The notes: generated by a model not told the origin, from the letters alone. Numbered from the stretch's first letter, positions 33,976-43,125 are shown. The stretch is DNA of 64,000 nt from Candidatus Sulfotelmatobacter sp. (GCA_030041475.1 JASHNU010000004.1:1-64000); one strand, 5' to 3'. Numbers and translations are program-made.

Positions 33976-34005
33976 CGGAAGGTGAAAGCACGAGACGATC
34001 ACTAT

Positions 34006-34120
34006 CCTCCCGCACAAACCGCGGGAGGGATTGGGCAACCACGTATATAACCCACCCGCTCAAACTACGAACGGGTTTGAGTGGGCTATCCGTCGGGTTT
34101 CCCTTTTCCGGATTGCCCAA
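34006..34120. repeat. Nested hairpin module before yraN
   Basis: CCTCCCGC/GCGGGAGG (34006-34028) is followed by the long-range pair TTGGGCAA (34031-34038) with TTGCCCAA (34113-34120). This encloses CTCAAAC/GTTTGAG (34059-34081), itself extended by CCCA/TGGG. It could be a leader structure or an independent element. Confidence 0.45.
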
Positions 34121-34139
34121 CGCTTCAACTCCATCAGTT

Positions 34140-34155
34140 TGTGAGGCGAATCACA
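34140..34155. promoter_or_regulatory. Perfect CRP-like palindrome upstream of yraN
   Basis: TGTGA-GGCGAA-TCACA matches TGTGA-N6-TCACA at every fixed base. It ends 23 nt before the yraN ATG. Confidence 0.55.
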
Positions 34156-34178
34156 TCAATCCCACGGATTCAGACGCT

Positions 34179-34658
34179 ATGCTCGCCTCTTATCAAGTCC
34201 TGGCCCTAATGCTTCCTGCTGGTCTTACTCGAATGATTGTCCGCGGCCTTGACTTTGTCGCTCAACGGGTTCTTCCCGGCGACACGAGACCGTTGCGGCA
34301 CCGCATCGGAGAGCAAGGCGAGGAGGAGGCTTACTTCCACCTGAGAAGGCGCGGCTATGCGATCGTGGCGCGCAATTTCCGTTCGCCGCGCTGCCGCGGC
34401 GAGATTGATCTGATTGGCTGGGATGAAGATGTCCTCTGCTTTATCGAAGTCAAGACCAGGACTTCACGGGATGTGAAGCCGCCTGAGGCGGCGGTGGATC
34501 GTCACAAACGGCGGGAAATCGCCGAAGTAGCACGGGAGTACCTGAGGCACTCGCCACCATCGTGCCAGTGGAGATTCGATATCGTGAGCGTATACTATGA
34601 GGGTCAAACGGCCCGCCCGCACATTGAAGTGTTCCAGAATGCCTCCCTGGCGGCGTAA
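34179..34658 (+). CDS. yraN: UPF0102/YraN-family endonuclease-like protein
   Basis: A 159-residue protein. RHRIGEQGEEEAYFHLRRRGYAIVARNFRSP, then GEIDLIGWDEDVLCFIEVKTRTS, is the UPF0102 signature with a PD-(D/E)xK-like nuclease core (E, D and E-V-K). The biological role of the family is not settled. The frame stays open far upstream, but that part looks non-coding. ATG 34179, or Met 11 or 19, are possible starts; the family core begins about residue 38. It lies 39 nt before galT and may be co-transcribed. Confidence 0.82.
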   Translation: MLASYQVLALMLPAGLTRMIVRGLDFVAQRVLPGDTRPLRHRIGEQGEEEAYFHLRRRGYAIVARNFRSPRCRGEIDLIGWDEDVLCFIEVKTRTSRDVKPPEAAVDRHKRREIAEVAREYLRHSPPSCQWRFDIVSVYYEGQTARPHIEVFQNASLAA

Positions 34659-34697
34659 AATACGAAGTTTGCGCAGTCCATTGAAAGGACTTAGTAC

Positions 34698-35735
34698 GTG
34701 CCGGAACTGAGAAAAGATCCGATTGTTGGCCGCTGGGTGATTATTTCCACCGATCGGGCCAAGCGACCGACAGATTTTGTCCGCGAGAATATGAAGATCA
34801 AGGGCGGCTTTTGCCCGTTTTGCTACGGAAACGAGAGCAAGACGCCACCAGAGATCCAGGCCTACCGCCCAAGCTCGAATGGCGGTTCACCGCAGCGGGA
34901 CGCGCCGGGATGGACCGTCCGAGTTGTACCGAACAAGTTCCCCGCCCTGGGGATCGAGGGCAACCTGAATCGCCAGGCCGAGGGCATGTTCGATCGTATG
35001 AACGGCGTCGGGGCACATGAAGTCATCATCGAGACTCCCGACCACAATGCCAGCTTGGCGACGCTGCCTCCCAAACGGATTGAAGACGTCCTATGGACCT
35101 TCCGCGACCGCATTCTGGACCTGAAGAAAGACCGCCGGTTCAAATACATCCTGATCTTCAAGAATCACGGGGAGGCGGCCGGAGCGTCCCTCGAACACGC
35201 CCACTCGCAGCTCATCGCCTTGCCCATCCTCCCGATCAACGTGACCCAGGAACTCGAGGGTGCGAAGCAATACTTTCTGTATAAAGAGCGCTGCGTGTTC
35301 TGCGACATCATTCGCCAGGAAATGGACAGCGGCAGTCGCGTGGTGAGCGAAAACGAGAATTTCGTCACCCTGGCGCCGTACGCGCCGCGCTTCCCGTTTG
35401 AGACATGGATTCTGCCCAAACAGCACGAATCGGCATTTGAGAACTCGTCGTCGCACATGTTCGAAAACCTGGCCCGGGCGCTGAAAAATCTGCTCGGACG
35501 CGCGGACCGAGTGCTCGACAATCCTCCCTACAACCTCGTCATTCATAGCTCGCCCGTGCAAGATCCGACCAACGACCACTATCACTGGCACATCGAATTT
35601 ATGCCCAAGCTGACCAAGACGGCCGGATTCGAGTGGGGCACGGGATTCTATATCAACCCGACTCCGCCGGAAGAGGCGGCGAAATTCCTGCGCGAGGCCA
35701 ACGTGGAAGAATCGCAGCCGGCTCCGGTGAGCTGA
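34698..35735 (+). CDS. galT: Galactose-1-phosphate uridylyltransferase
   Basis: A 345-residue HIT-superfamily enzyme of the Leloir pathway. RKDPIVGRWVIISTDRAKRP opens the protein; zinc-type cysteines lie in CPFCYGNE and CVFCDII. NHGEAAGASLEHAHSQLIALP carries the catalytic HxH (a His nucleotidylated during the reaction), and the second HIT part contains NDHYHWHIEFMPKL. The start is GTG with AAAGGA 8 nt upstream. No other galactose genes adjoin it. Some family members use ADP- rather than UDP-sugars, so the nucleotide is not certain. Confidence 0.9.
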   Translation: MPELRKDPIVGRWVIISTDRAKRPTDFVRENMKIKGGFCPFCYGNESKTPPEIQAYRPSSNGGSPQRDAPGWTVRVVPNKFPALGIEGNLNRQAEGMFDRMNGVGAHEVIIETPDHNASLATLPPKRIEDVLWTFRDRILDLKKDRRFKYILIFKNHGEAAGASLEHAHSQLIALPILPINVTQELEGAKQYFLYKERCVFCDIIRQEMDSGSRVVSENENFVTLAPYAPRFPFETWILPKQHESAFENSSSHMFENLARALKNLLGRADRVLDNPPYNLVIHSSPVQDPTNDHYHWHIEFMPKLTKTAGFEWGTGFYINPTPPEEAAKFLREANVEESQPAPVS

Positions 35736-35768
35736 GCAGCCTCAAAAAATCTCGAAGCTAGAAAAATA

Positions 35769-35793
35769 GGGCACGGCGTGAGAGGCCGTGCCC
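35769..35793. repeat. Perfect 9-bp hairpin after galT
   Basis: GGGCACGGC (35769-35777) pairs with GCCGTGCCC (35785-35793) around GTGAGAG. No T-tract follows. The rest of the 285-nt gap up to iscX shows no gene. Confidence 0.6.
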
Positions 35794-36020
35794 GTTCCAT
35801 TGTGGCCGGAGAGAGAGAAGGGCCTACAGGTGAAGGGCCCTTACAACCCAGAATAAGCGGGGCTGACCGCAGGATTTGTCAACAAAATGTAAAAACTTAG
35901 CCGGGAGGCCGTGACTGGGTGACTGCAGTTTTGCAGGGGCACCAGCCGTCTCTTGATCATTGACCCGGCGCCGCAGCAATTAAGTGCCTTGCACGTGGGT
36001 GTGGTCATGCTTCAGTACGA

Positions 36021-36242
36021 TCATGCCTGAGTACGATCTAAGAACTCTTCGTGCCACGCCATCTGAATGGCCTCGAGTTTAGCCTCGTTGGAGGCCTTGG
36101 GATCGCCAGCGAATTCCGGCAGTTCAGTGACATAGCGATGCAGGTCGGTGAAACGGACCGCTAGCGGGTCGAGCTGGGGATGAGTTTCGGAAAGAAGGAT
36201 GCCGATATCTTCGGCGTCGTCCCAGGTAAGTGATTTGGGCAT
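36021..36242 (-). CDS. iscX: Fe-S assembly protein IscX
   Basis: A 73-residue acidic protein like E. coli IscX/YfhJ: LTWDDAEDIGILLSETHPQLDPLAVRFTDLHRYV in segments, then FAGDPKASNEAKLEAIQMAW. IscX binds iron and IscS and modulates cluster assembly. Start 36242 is chosen for GAGGAG about 8 nt upstream; an in-frame codon at 36272 is unlikely. It is the last gene of the ISC operon. Confidence 0.92.
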   Translation of the reverse strand: MPKSLTWDDAEDIGILLSETHPQLDPLAVRFTDLHRYVTELPEFAGDPKASNEAKLEAIQMAWHEEFLDRTQA

Positions 36243-36361
36243 CGGATAACTCCTCGATAGAGCAACAAGCACTCAGCATTGGGCATTCAGTCAATCGGAA
36301 CTTGGGATTGGGTCAACCGGCGTCCAGAGGGTTGGATGCCGACGGCTGAGCGCTGACTGCT

Positions 36362-36808
36362 TCAGTGATGTTCCTCCGAAACGTAGTTTCTGTTCCAAGC
36401 CGGAATCTCCACCACCACTTTTCCCGGCTTGACGATCTGCGCCTGGCAGCCGAGACGCGAGTTTAGCTGGAGATCGGCCGCCATGTCCAACCGGTCCGCC
36501 TCGTCGTCGTCCATTTCGGAGAGATTCTCTGCGCCTTCCTTCACCCAGACGTGACAGGTGGTGCAGGCACAATTTCCGCCGCAGGCGTGGTCGAGCGGAA
36601 TGCCGAAGTTCAGGGCAATGTCGAGGATGGATTCCTCCTTGCCGTGATCTTCGTACGGCAGTTTGCCGTGCTCGAACTGCACCGTCTTGCCTTCAGGCAA
36701 AAACTTGATTTGGACCAGATTCTCTCCGATCGTGTTTTCGTCGATCGGGTTTTCGCCGGGAGCTTCTTCGGTGGCTGCTCCGGCGCCTTGTGGCTTTTCT
36801 TCTGGCAT
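36362..36808 (-). CDS. fdx: ISC-type [2Fe-2S] ferredoxin
   Basis: A 148-residue ferredoxin. The cluster ligands are Cys76, Cys82, Cys85 and Cys121 (C-x5-C-x2-C-x35-C), the spacing of Isc adrenodoxin-like ferredoxins; Cys80 is extra. The first 30 residues form a Glu/Pro-rich extension not found in E. coli Fdx. It supplies electrons for cluster assembly on IscU. It lies between hscA and iscX on the same strand. Confidence 0.92.
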   Translation of the reverse strand: MPEEKPQGAGAATEEAPGENPIDENTIGENLVQIKFLPEGKTVQFEHGKLPYEDHGKEESILDIALNFGIPLDHACGGNCACTTCHVWVKEGAENLSEMDDDEADRLDMAADLQLNSRLGCQAQIVKPGKVVVEIPAWNRNYVSEEHH

Positions 36809-36837
36809 GAAATGCCCCTCTATTTGCCTCTGTGTTT

Positions 36838-36900
36838 CTCTGTGATCTTTGTGGTCACGTCACAAAAAGACCACGGAGGGTGCGGAGTCACACAGAGAGG
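36838..36900. repeat. Imperfect inverted repeat between hscA and fdx
   Basis: CTCTGTGATCTTTGTGGTCA and the later GACCACGGAGGG...CACAGAGAGG are partly complementary around CGTCACAAAAA. It may stabilise or process the operon transcript at this junction. Confidence 0.35.
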
Positions 36901-38814
36901 TTACTTGAACTCCGCCTTCGCCATAGGATGCGGCGCGGTCACACCTTCACCGAGATCCGCCTCGTCCATTTTCTTGCCTTTGAGCGCCGACGAGACCGCT
37001 GTGTCCATCATCAGCTCGGCGAGCCGCATCGTGCCCTGATTCAGGGCGTCAATGGCCCTGCGGATCGCCTGATAATCGTCGTCGGCGTTCACTGCGAGGA
37101 GCGCTTTTTCCATCTTGGCGATTTGCTTTTTCTCGTCCGACGTGAGCTGGCCCCAGGCCGCAGACCTCTTTCCTTTTTCCAGCGCGCCGAGAATGGTCGC
37201 GGCTTCGTTGCGCGCTTCGATGAGCTGGCGGCGGCGAAAATCTTCCTCGGCATTGTCGAATGAATCCAAAATCATGCTCTCGACCTGGTCGTCGGTCAGG
37301 CCGTAGCTCGGCTGCACCTGAATTTCCGCCTCTTTACCGCTGCGCTGCTCACGTGCAGTAACGTTCAGAATGCCGTTGGCGTCGATCAGAAATTTGACCT
37401 CGACCCGCGGAATTCCCGCGGCCATGGGGGGAATGCCCTTCAGATCGAAGCGGGCCAGCGAACGGCAATCCTTGGCCAGTTCGCGCTCTCCCTGCAGCAC
37501 GTGAATCGCAACATTGGCCTGGCCGTCAATTTGCGTCGTGTAGAACTGCGTGGCCGAAGCGGGAATCGTCGAATTGCGCAGAATGATCTTGTCGGTGACG
37601 CCGCCCGCGACCTCAATGCCGAGCGACAGCGGAGTCACATCCAGCAGCAGCATGTTCTGCGTGGCCTGCGTACCTCCGCCAAGAATGACGGCCTGCACGG
37701 CCGCGCCCAATGCAACCACTTCGTCGGGATTCAGATCGGTATGCGGCTCGTGGCGGAACATTTCCTTGACCAGCGCGCGAACCTTCGGAATGCGCGTGGA
37801 ACCGCCGACGAGCACGACTTCGTCAATCTGTTCCGGCTTGAGGTTGGCGTCTTTGAGCGCCTGCTTGCACGGGCCCACCGTGCGATCAATGATCGGCTGA
37901 ATCAGCTGTTCGAACTGGTCGCGGGTAATTTCGCGCTGATAGCGCTTGCCGCCGGCCAGTTCGCTAGGCAATTCAATGTCGAGTTTGACGGACGGCTGCG
38001 AAGAGAGCGCGATCTTGGCCTCGATGACGGCCTTGCGGATCGCCTGCACAGCTTCGGCGTTACGGCGAAGGTCGAGGCCGAGGTCGCCGCGAATATCGTC
38101 AAGCGCGATGGTGATCAGCAGGTTGTCGATGTCGTCACCGCCGAGGTGCGTGTCGCCGTTCGTGGCGACCACTTCGAAGATGCCGTCGTGCAGTTTGAGA
38201 ATCGAAATGTCGAACGTGCCGCCGCCGAGATCGTAGACGGCGACGATACCGTTCTGTTTCTTGTCGAGGCCGTATGCCAGCGACGCGGCAGTCGGTTCAT
38301 TCACCAGGCGAAGGACTTCCAAACCGCCGATGCGGCCGGCATCTTTGGTGGCCTGCCGCTGCGCGTCGTTAAAATACGCAGGAACGGTAATAACGGCCTT
38401 CGTGACCGGACCGCCGAAATATCGTTCGGCGTTGCGCTTGAGCTGGCGCAGGATGAGCGCGGAAATTTCGGGTGGTGTAAATGTCTTGTCGCCCAGCTTG
38501 ATGCGCAGCACTTCGCCCGGCTGCAGGTCTTCGGCCAGACGGAATGGGAAAAGCTCCAACTCTTCCCGAATGTCTTCGACGGCGCGTCCCATGAGTCGTT
38601 TGATCGAGTAGACAGCGCGCTCAGGCGTTTCGATCAGCAGGTTGCGGGCGGCGTTACCGATGATGGGTTGGTTGTCACGGTCCAGCGCCACGACCGAGGG
38701 CACGAGATTCGATCCGTCCTCGCCCGGAATTACGACAGGCGTCTCCCCTTGCATGTAGGCCACAAGCGAGTTCGTGGTTCCCAGGTCGATGCCGACGATG
38801 TGATCCGATGCCAT
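36901..38814 (-). CDS. hscA: Fe-S cluster assembly Hsp70 chaperone HscA
   Basis: A 637-residue Hsp70 family protein. [14 protein letters not shown] opens the ATPase domain; [35 protein letters not shown] and [12 protein letters not shown] follow, and the substrate domain begins near residue 390 ([17 protein letters not shown]). It is shorter than DnaK at the C-terminus and sits directly after hscB (3-nt gap) in an ISC operon, so HscA rather than DnaK. It helps transfer clusters from IscU, recognising the LPPVK motif present in this IscU. Confidence 0.93.
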   Translation of the reverse strand: MASDHIVGIDLGTTNSLVAYMQGETPVVIPGEDGSNLVPSVVALDRDNQPIIGNAARNLLIETPERAVYSIKRLMGRAVEDIREELELFPFRLAEDLQPGEVLRIKLGDKTFTPPEISALILRQLKRNAERYFGGPVTKAVITVPAYFNDAQRQATKDAGRIGGLEVLRLVNEPTAASLAYGLDKKQNGIVAVYDLGGGTFDISILKLHDGIFEVVATNGDTHLGGDDIDNLLITIALDDIRGDLGLDLRRNAEAVQAIRKAVIEAKIALSSQPSVKLDIELPSELAGGKRYQREITRDQFEQLIQPIIDRTVGPCKQALKDANLKPEQIDEVVLVGGSTRIPKVRALVKEMFRHEPHTDLNPDEVVALGAAVQAVILGGGTQATQNMLLLDVTPLSLGIEVAGGVTDKIILRNSTIPASATQFYTTQIDGQANVAIHVLQGERELAKDCRSLARFDLKGIPPMAAGIPRVEVKFLIDANGILNVTAREQRSGKEAEIQVQPSYGLTDDQVESMILDSFDNAEEDFRRRQLIEARNEAATILGALEKGKRSAAWGQLTSDEKKQIAKMEKALLAVNADDDYQAIRRAIDALNQGTMRLAELMMDTAVSSALKGKKMDEADLGEGVTAPHPMAKAEFK

Positions 38815-38817
38815 TTC

Positions 38818-39609
38818 TTAGTCTTCCAGCGCCACGTTTACATCCCTCACCAGATTGCGAATGTAGTTGCGGCGATTCAGCACGTCCACCATCTTGGCGG
38901 TGATCTTCGCGCGTTCCTCGGCTGGGGCTTTTGAGCCCTGATTCTGATCGAGGAAGCTGCGGTCAATGAGGTTGTCCCAGTCGGTCCAGTATGTTTCGAG
39001 CTCCTGCAAGAGCGCTTCATGTTTGGCCTCGAGCGCGTGTTTGTGCTGACTGATTTCCGCCGTCAGCGCCGGATCGTCTTCGCCCATTTTCTTGTTCATG
39101 CGCAGTTCCTCGAGTTGCATATTCAACTCGAAGACTTCTTCCAGAAGATCCGGCGGAACGATCTGCTTCTTGATTTCTCCCGTGGCGCGGGCCCGCTCGG
39201 TGGCGCTTTTCGACTGCTCTTCCAGCGCGACGCCCTCCAGGTGAAGAAGATATTCCGTGCGCTTGATCGGGTCGCGCAGCGTGCGGTAGGCATCGTTCAG
39301 CATGGAGCTCTGTTCCAGGCTCCATTCCTGCTCACGACTGCCAGCGCGCGCGTTCAGATCGGGATGGAGCCTGCGGCTCAGCTCGTAGAACTCTTTCTCG
39401 AGAGCGGCGACATCCACGGTGAGCTTGGGCGGCAGGCCGAAAAACGTGAAGTAGTCCACCGGTGTCGGGGGCTGCACCTTGCCGCACGACTCGCAGAAAT
39501 GGGCGGCGCGCATCGATCCGCACGACCAGCAGGTGTGCGTTCCCTCAGGGAGGGGTTTCGGACTGATCGCGGTAAGAGTCGACTTCGTTGTCACGTTCGA
39601 ATTCCTCAA
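38818..39609 (-). CDS. hscB: J-domain co-chaperone HscB with N-terminal zinc-ribbon motif
   Basis: A 263-residue protein. Residues 51-125 are a J domain with HPD at 82-84, and a C-terminal three-helix IscU-binding part follows (VFELNMQLEELRMN). An unusual N-terminal segment has Cys27-x2-Cys30 and Cys39-x2-Cys42, a probable zinc-binding pair absent from E. coli HscB but known from eukaryotic HSC20. It stimulates HscA and presents IscU. The first possible start is TTG 39609; GTG 39594 also has a good ribosome-binding site, and either keeps the Cys motifs. Confidence 0.92.
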   Translation of the reverse strand: MRNSNVTTKSTLTAISPKPLPEGTHTCWSCGSMRAAHFCESCGKVQPPTPVDYFTFFGLPPKLTVDVAALEKEFYELSRRLHPDLNARAGSREQEWSLEQSSMLNDAYRTLRDPIKRTEYLLHLEGVALEEQSKSATERARATGEIKKQIVPPDLLEEVFELNMQLEELRMNKKMGEDDPALTAEISQHKHALEAKHEALLQELETYWTDWDNLIDRSFLDQNQGSKAPAEERAKITAKMVDVLNRRNYIRNLVRDVNVALED

Positions 39610-39702
39610 ACTACTTCCTTCAAGTTACTGTGGACAGGCTGCGCCGGTTGCCTGGATTGTCCGGTTGCACAGGCCGTCGCGGACAGGAGTGTCCGCGCCA
39701 CA

Positions 39703-40074
39703 TCAGGCCGAGAACGAGGTCCCGCAGCCGCAGGATTTCGTCGCCTGAGGGTTGACGAAGACGAAGCCCTGTTGCATCAGCGTTTCCTGATAATCCAGGG
39801 TCATGCCGTGGAGGTAGATGAACGACTTCGGATCCACGAAGACCCGCACGTCCCCGAACTGGAAGATGCGGTCACGCTCGCGCGGCTGGGTGTCGAAGCG
39901 GATGTTGTAGCTCAGGCCCGAACACCCGCCGCCCTGCACGCCGAGCCGCAAGCCGCCCTGCTCGGGCGAAATGCCTTCCTTGGCCATCGCGCTCCGAATC
40001 TTGGCGATGGCCTTTTCGGTTACGCTGATGCCTTTGGCGGTAGCCTGGGGCGTTGTTTCGGTTGCAGTCGTCAT
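39703..40074 (-). CDS. iscA: Iron-sulfur assembly protein IscA
   Basis: A 123-residue A-type carrier. The three cluster ligands are Cys51 (GGCSG), Cys115 and Cys117 (SCGCG), and the body ISVTEKAIAKIRSAM and LDYQETLMQQGFVFVNP matches IscA/HesB proteins. It delivers clusters or iron to target proteins. It lies between iscU and hscB in the operon, separated by 89 and 93 nt. Confidence 0.93.
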   Translation of the reverse strand: MTTATETTPQATAKGISVTEKAIAKIRSAMAKEGISPEQGGLRLGVQGGGCSGLSYNIRFDTQPRERDRIFQFGDVRVFVDPKSFIYLHGMTLDYQETLMQQGFVFVNPQATKSCGCGTSFSA

Positions 40075-40163
40075 AAAAACCCGCTATGAGCAACGAACTC
40101 TGAGCGATGAGCAAACCATACATGAATGCTCACGTTCCACTGCTCGTCGTGCGCTACCCTGCG

Positions 40164-40577
40164 CTACTTCGCTTCAGCGGCTACCGGCTTGCCACTTTCC
40201 TGCTTCTTCTTCCAGTCGCCGATGGCGGCCCGGATCGCATCCTCCGCCAGCACCGAACAGTGAATCTTCACCGGAGGCAGCGATAGCTCCTTCACGATGT
40301 CCATGTTCTTGATGGCGAGCGCTTGGTCAACGGTCTTGCCCTTCACCCACTCGGTGGCGAGCGACGAGGAGGCGATGGCCGAGCCGCAGCCGAAGGTCTT
40401 AAACTTCGCGTCTTCGATGACGCTGGTTGCAGGGTTCACCTTGATCTGCAACTTCATCACATCGCCGCACTCTGGTGCGCCGACCAGGCCCGTGCCCACG
40501 TCCGTGCTGTTCTTGTCCATCGAACCGACATTGCGCGGGTTGTTGTAGTGATCAATCACTTTGTCGCTGTATGACAT
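40164..40577 (-). CDS. iscU: Fe-S scaffold protein IscU
   Basis: A 137-residue scaffold. MSYSDKVIDHYNNPRNVGS opens the protein; ligands Cys37, Cys64 and Cys107 with Asp39 are present, and LPPVK (100-104) is the HscA-binding motif. Clusters are built here with sulfur from IscS. The C-terminal PVAAEAK tail is slightly longer than in E. coli. CAGGAG precedes ATG. It follows iscS by 89 nt. Confidence 0.96.
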   Translation of the reverse strand: MSYSDKVIDHYNNPRNVGSMDKNSTDVGTGLVGAPECGDVMKLQIKVNPATSVIEDAKFKTFGCGSAIASSSLATEWVKGKTVDQALAIKNMDIVKELSLPPVKIHCSVLAEDAIRAAIGDWKKKQESGKPVAAEAK

Positions 40578-40666
40578 TTGCTTCTCCTGAATTTGTGTTC
40601 AAAGAACCCCTTACTACCGCACGGCCGAAGCCGCGCCTTCCCAAACCTCACACTCCGCAGCAACTT

Positions 40667-41944
40667 CTACTCCGCAGCCCACTTCACGTCCTTCAGGTTG
40701 ATGCCTTCCTTTGCCATCTCGTACAGCGGAGAAAGTTCGCGCAACCGCTCCACTGTCTCGATGACGCGATCGGCAACATAGTCGACTTCGGCTTCGGTGT
40801 TGAAACGGCCGAGGCCGAAGCGAATCGAGCTGTGCGCCAGATCGTCGCCCGCGCCAAGAGCCTTCAATACATAAGATGGCTCCAGCGTCGCGGAAGTGCA
40901 TGCCGAACCGCTCGAAACCGCGATGTCGTTGATGCCCATCAGCAGCGACTCGCCTTCCACGTACGCAAAGCTGATGTTCAGGTTGCCAGGCAGACGATGT
41001 TCCATCGAGCCGTTGATGTAAGTTTCGTCGAGGCGCGTCATGATGCGGTCGCGCAGTCGATTGCGCAGGCCGGCCAGGCGGCAGGACTCTTTCGGCATTT
41101 CCTCCTGCGCGATCGCGCAGGCCTTGCCCAGACCGACAATGCCGGGGACGTTCAACGTTCCTGAGCGCATGCCGCGCTCGTGGCCGCCGCCGTCGATGAT
41201 GGCGGAGATCTGCACGCGCGGATTCTTGCGGCGCACGTACAACGCGCCCACGCCCTTTGGCCCGTACATCTTGTGGCCGGAGATGGAAGCCAGATCGATG
41301 TTCTGCTTTATCACATCGACTGGAACCTTGCCAATTGCCTGCGTGGCGTCGGTGTGGAAGACGACGCCCTTCTCGTGGCACAGCTTGCCAATCTCGGCGA
41401 TCGGCTGCAGCACGCCGATTTCGTTGTTGGCGAACATGATCGTGACCAAAATGGTTTTGTCGTCCATGGCGCGCTTCAAGTCGTCGAGATCGATCAGGCC
41501 GTCTTTCTGCACCGGCAGATAGGTCACGCGATAGCCGTACTTTTCGAGGCGCTTACAGGTATCGAGCACAGCCTTATGCTCAGTGACCGCGGTGATGATG
41601 TGGTTGCCCTTTTCGCGGTACATTTCCGCGACGCCCTTGATGGCGAGGTTGTCGCTCTCCGTGGCACCCGACGTGAAAATGATTTCCTTCGTGGTCGCGC
41701 CGATCAGCTTCGCGATGCGCTCGCGCGCGGTTTCGGTACCTTCTTCGGCAACCCAGCCGAAAGAGTGGTTGCGGCTGGCCGCGTTGCCAAACTTCTCCAT
41801 GAAGTAAGGCAGCATCTCTTCCAGCACCCGCGGATCCATGGGTGTGGTGGCGTGATTGTCCATATAAATGGGCAGCTTCACGCCTTCGGGCGCTGCGTGG
41901 TGCGTCTTGGGCAATGTCTGGGGGATTTTTACGTCCGTGCTCAT
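40667..41944 (-). CDS. iscS: Cysteine desulfurase IscS
   Basis: A 425-residue PLP enzyme that removes sulfur from cysteine. PLP is bound at Lys225 ([10 protein letters not shown]), the HTDATQ motif precedes it, and the sulfur-carrying Cys349 lies in [17 protein letters not shown], in the long loop typical of IscS. The first 24 residues are an extension compared with E. coli IscS. AGGAG precedes ATG 41944. It is the second gene of the ISC operon, 94 nt after iscR. Confidence 0.96.
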   Translation of the reverse strand: MSTDVKIPQTLPKTHHAAPEGVKLPIYMDNHATTPMDPRVLEEMLPYFMEKFGNAASRNHSFGWVAEEGTETARERIAKLIGATTKEIIFTSGATESDNLAIKGVAEMYREKGNHIITAVTEHKAVLDTCKRLEKYGYRVTYLPVQKDGLIDLDDLKRAMDDKTILVTIMFANNEIGVLQPIAEIGKLCHEKGVVFHTDATQAIGKVPVDVIKQNIDLASISGHKMYGPKGVGALYVRRKNPRVQISAIIDGGGHERGMRSGTLNVPGIVGLGKACAIAQEEMPKESCRLAGLRNRLRDRIMTRLDETYINGSMEHRLPGNLNISFAYVEGESLLMGINDIAVSSGSACTSATLEPSYVLKALGAGDDLAHSSIRFGLGRFNTEAEVDYVADRVIETVERLRELSPLYEMAKEGINLKDVKWAAE

Positions 41945-42038
41945 TGATTGCGTCTCCTACCTGTTTGAATCAGCCCTGTTTAAATCAGTTCGCTAAAATG
42001 TAACTGAACTAACTTGATGACCTTTTCGCTCCGACGGC

Positions 42039-42497
42039 TCACGTGATCGTTACTAACTCTGCTGGCTTGGGCGAGGCCGTCGCCGGTTCTTCTACCTCTT
42101 CTCGCATATGCGAAATTTTGATGCGCCGCAAAACGGCTTCAATGCTCTCATTGACCTTGCGTAACGGCTCGCGAATATTGCAGCGGTCGGTCTGATCGCA
42201 CTCGCCGCGCTGCGTCACGCAGGAAGTGATGAACAGCGGGCCATCAATGGCCTGAATCACTTCAAAAGCCGAAATCGTGTGCGCCGGCCGGGCCAGCACG
42301 TATCCACCATTGATGCCATGCTGCGAATGCAGCAAGCCGGCTTTCGCCAGACGCTGCAGAATCTTGGCTAATGCCTCTGGCGGAATGCCAAAGGCATCGG
42401 CGACGTCCTTGGCGCTGCGCGACGCGCCGGCGGCGTGCTCGGCGAGATGCTTCATCGCCATCAGGGCATAGTCGGCCTTCTTGGTGAGCTTGAGCAT
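42039..42497 (-). CDS. iscR: Fe-S-dependent regulator IscR (Rrf2 family)
   Basis: A 152-residue winged-helix regulator. LKLTKKADYALMAMKHLAEH and GIPPEALAKILQRLAKAGLL form the DNA-binding part; cluster ligands are Cys93, Cys100 and Cys106 (SCVTQRGECDQTDRCN), spaced close to the E. coli pattern. With a [2Fe-2S] cluster IscR usually represses its own isc operon. A matching site (GAC-N7-GTC palindrome) lies 16-37 nt upstream of the start codon. It is the first gene of the operon. Confidence 0.92.
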   Translation of the reverse strand: MLKLTKKADYALMAMKHLAEHAAGASRSAKDVADAFGIPPEALAKILQRLAKAGLLHSQHGINGGYVLARPAHTISAFEVIQAIDGPLFITSCVTQRGECDQTDRCNIREPLRKVNESIEAVLRRIKISHMREEVEEPATASPKPAELVTIT

Positions 42498-42512
42498 CGC
42501 GTGCCTGCTAAA

Positions 42513-42534
42513 TTACGACCGAATTGGTCGGATA
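42513..42534. promoter_or_regulatory. IscR type-1-like operator
   Basis: The core CGACC-GAATT-GGTCG (42516-42530) reads on the iscR strand as TCCGACCAATTCGGTCGTA, which fits the type-1 IscR pattern YYGAC-N7-GTCRR. Its place before iscR suggests feedback repression by the Fe-S form. Confidence 0.6.
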
Positions 42535-42698
42535 GAATGCCGACCTTTTTCGTCGTATTTAATTGTAAGCTATCCTGCCCTCGTCCTGCAAGGCGTGGCA
42601 GCGAGCGAATGAAAATTCGGATCGAGTGGTAACTATCGAGGGCTGAAAGGCTTAGAGTAGTCAGCGAACCTAGCCTGGAAAGGCGCCTAAGGCCGAGT

Positions 42699-43004
42699 AT
42701 GAGAAAAGACAAGCCGGAGATATACCACTTGACAAGCGGCAATGCCGTTCTACAATACCGGGAAATTGCCGCGAATTCGCCCTCCGTTGTGAGGTGGAGA
42801 GGCGCTTCCGGGTTTATGACAGTTAGACCGCCCTCTGCTCGTCCAAGCGCAGGCCCCCCGCAGCCCTGCAAGCATCCCCGTGTGCAGATCGTCAGCCGCG
42901 ATGCCGACTCTGAGTTTGTGGAGTGCAAGGAGTGCGGCGAGATCTTCGAGTCCAGCGAATTCAAAGACATGAACATCGAGGAAAGCACTCGAGAAGAGTG
43001 CTAG
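42699..43004 (+). CDS. Small Cys-rich (zinc-ribbon-like) hypothetical protein
   Basis: A protein of up to 101 residues. The C-terminal half has PCKHPRVQIVSRDADSEFVECKECGEIFESSEF, where CxxH and CxxC could bind one zinc ion. The start is uncertain: ATG 42699, or ATG 42816, which would leave 62 residues including the whole motif; neither has a strong ribosome-binding site. The family is not recognised. It lies 202 nt from iscR on the opposite strand. Confidence 0.55.
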   Translation: MRKDKPEIYHLTSGNAVLQYREIAANSPSVVRWRGASGFMTVRPPSARPSAGPPQPCKHPRVQIVSRDADSEFVECKECGEIFESSEFKDMNIEESTREEC

Positions 43005-43125
43005 GTCCTTCCGCGCAGTGACGAATGTAACCGCCTATGCCTGTTTAGTGTTGTAGTGCTCTTTTTGCGTTGCTATCGTGCAGGCCGGGGGGCGTGTGCA
43101 GGTAGGCCCCCGTCTCTCTTCAACT

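Larger units (their letters stand above)
33551..34178. other. 628-nt divergent region, highly structured
   Basis: No convincing protein is encoded on either strand here. The region holds a series of strong hairpins including a terminator (33945-33973), and a perfect CRP-like site (34140-34155) before yraN. Confidence 0.6.

Noticed and set aside
33704-33985. 93-codon frame in the structured region
   Set aside because: The peptide is low-complexity and overlaps the terminator; no ribosome-binding site.
37501-38934. Long open frame opposite hscA
   Set aside because: It is antisense to a certain Hsp70 gene, and its peptide (many Arg, His, Asn, Gln) has no domain pattern; high-GC codon bias creates such frames.
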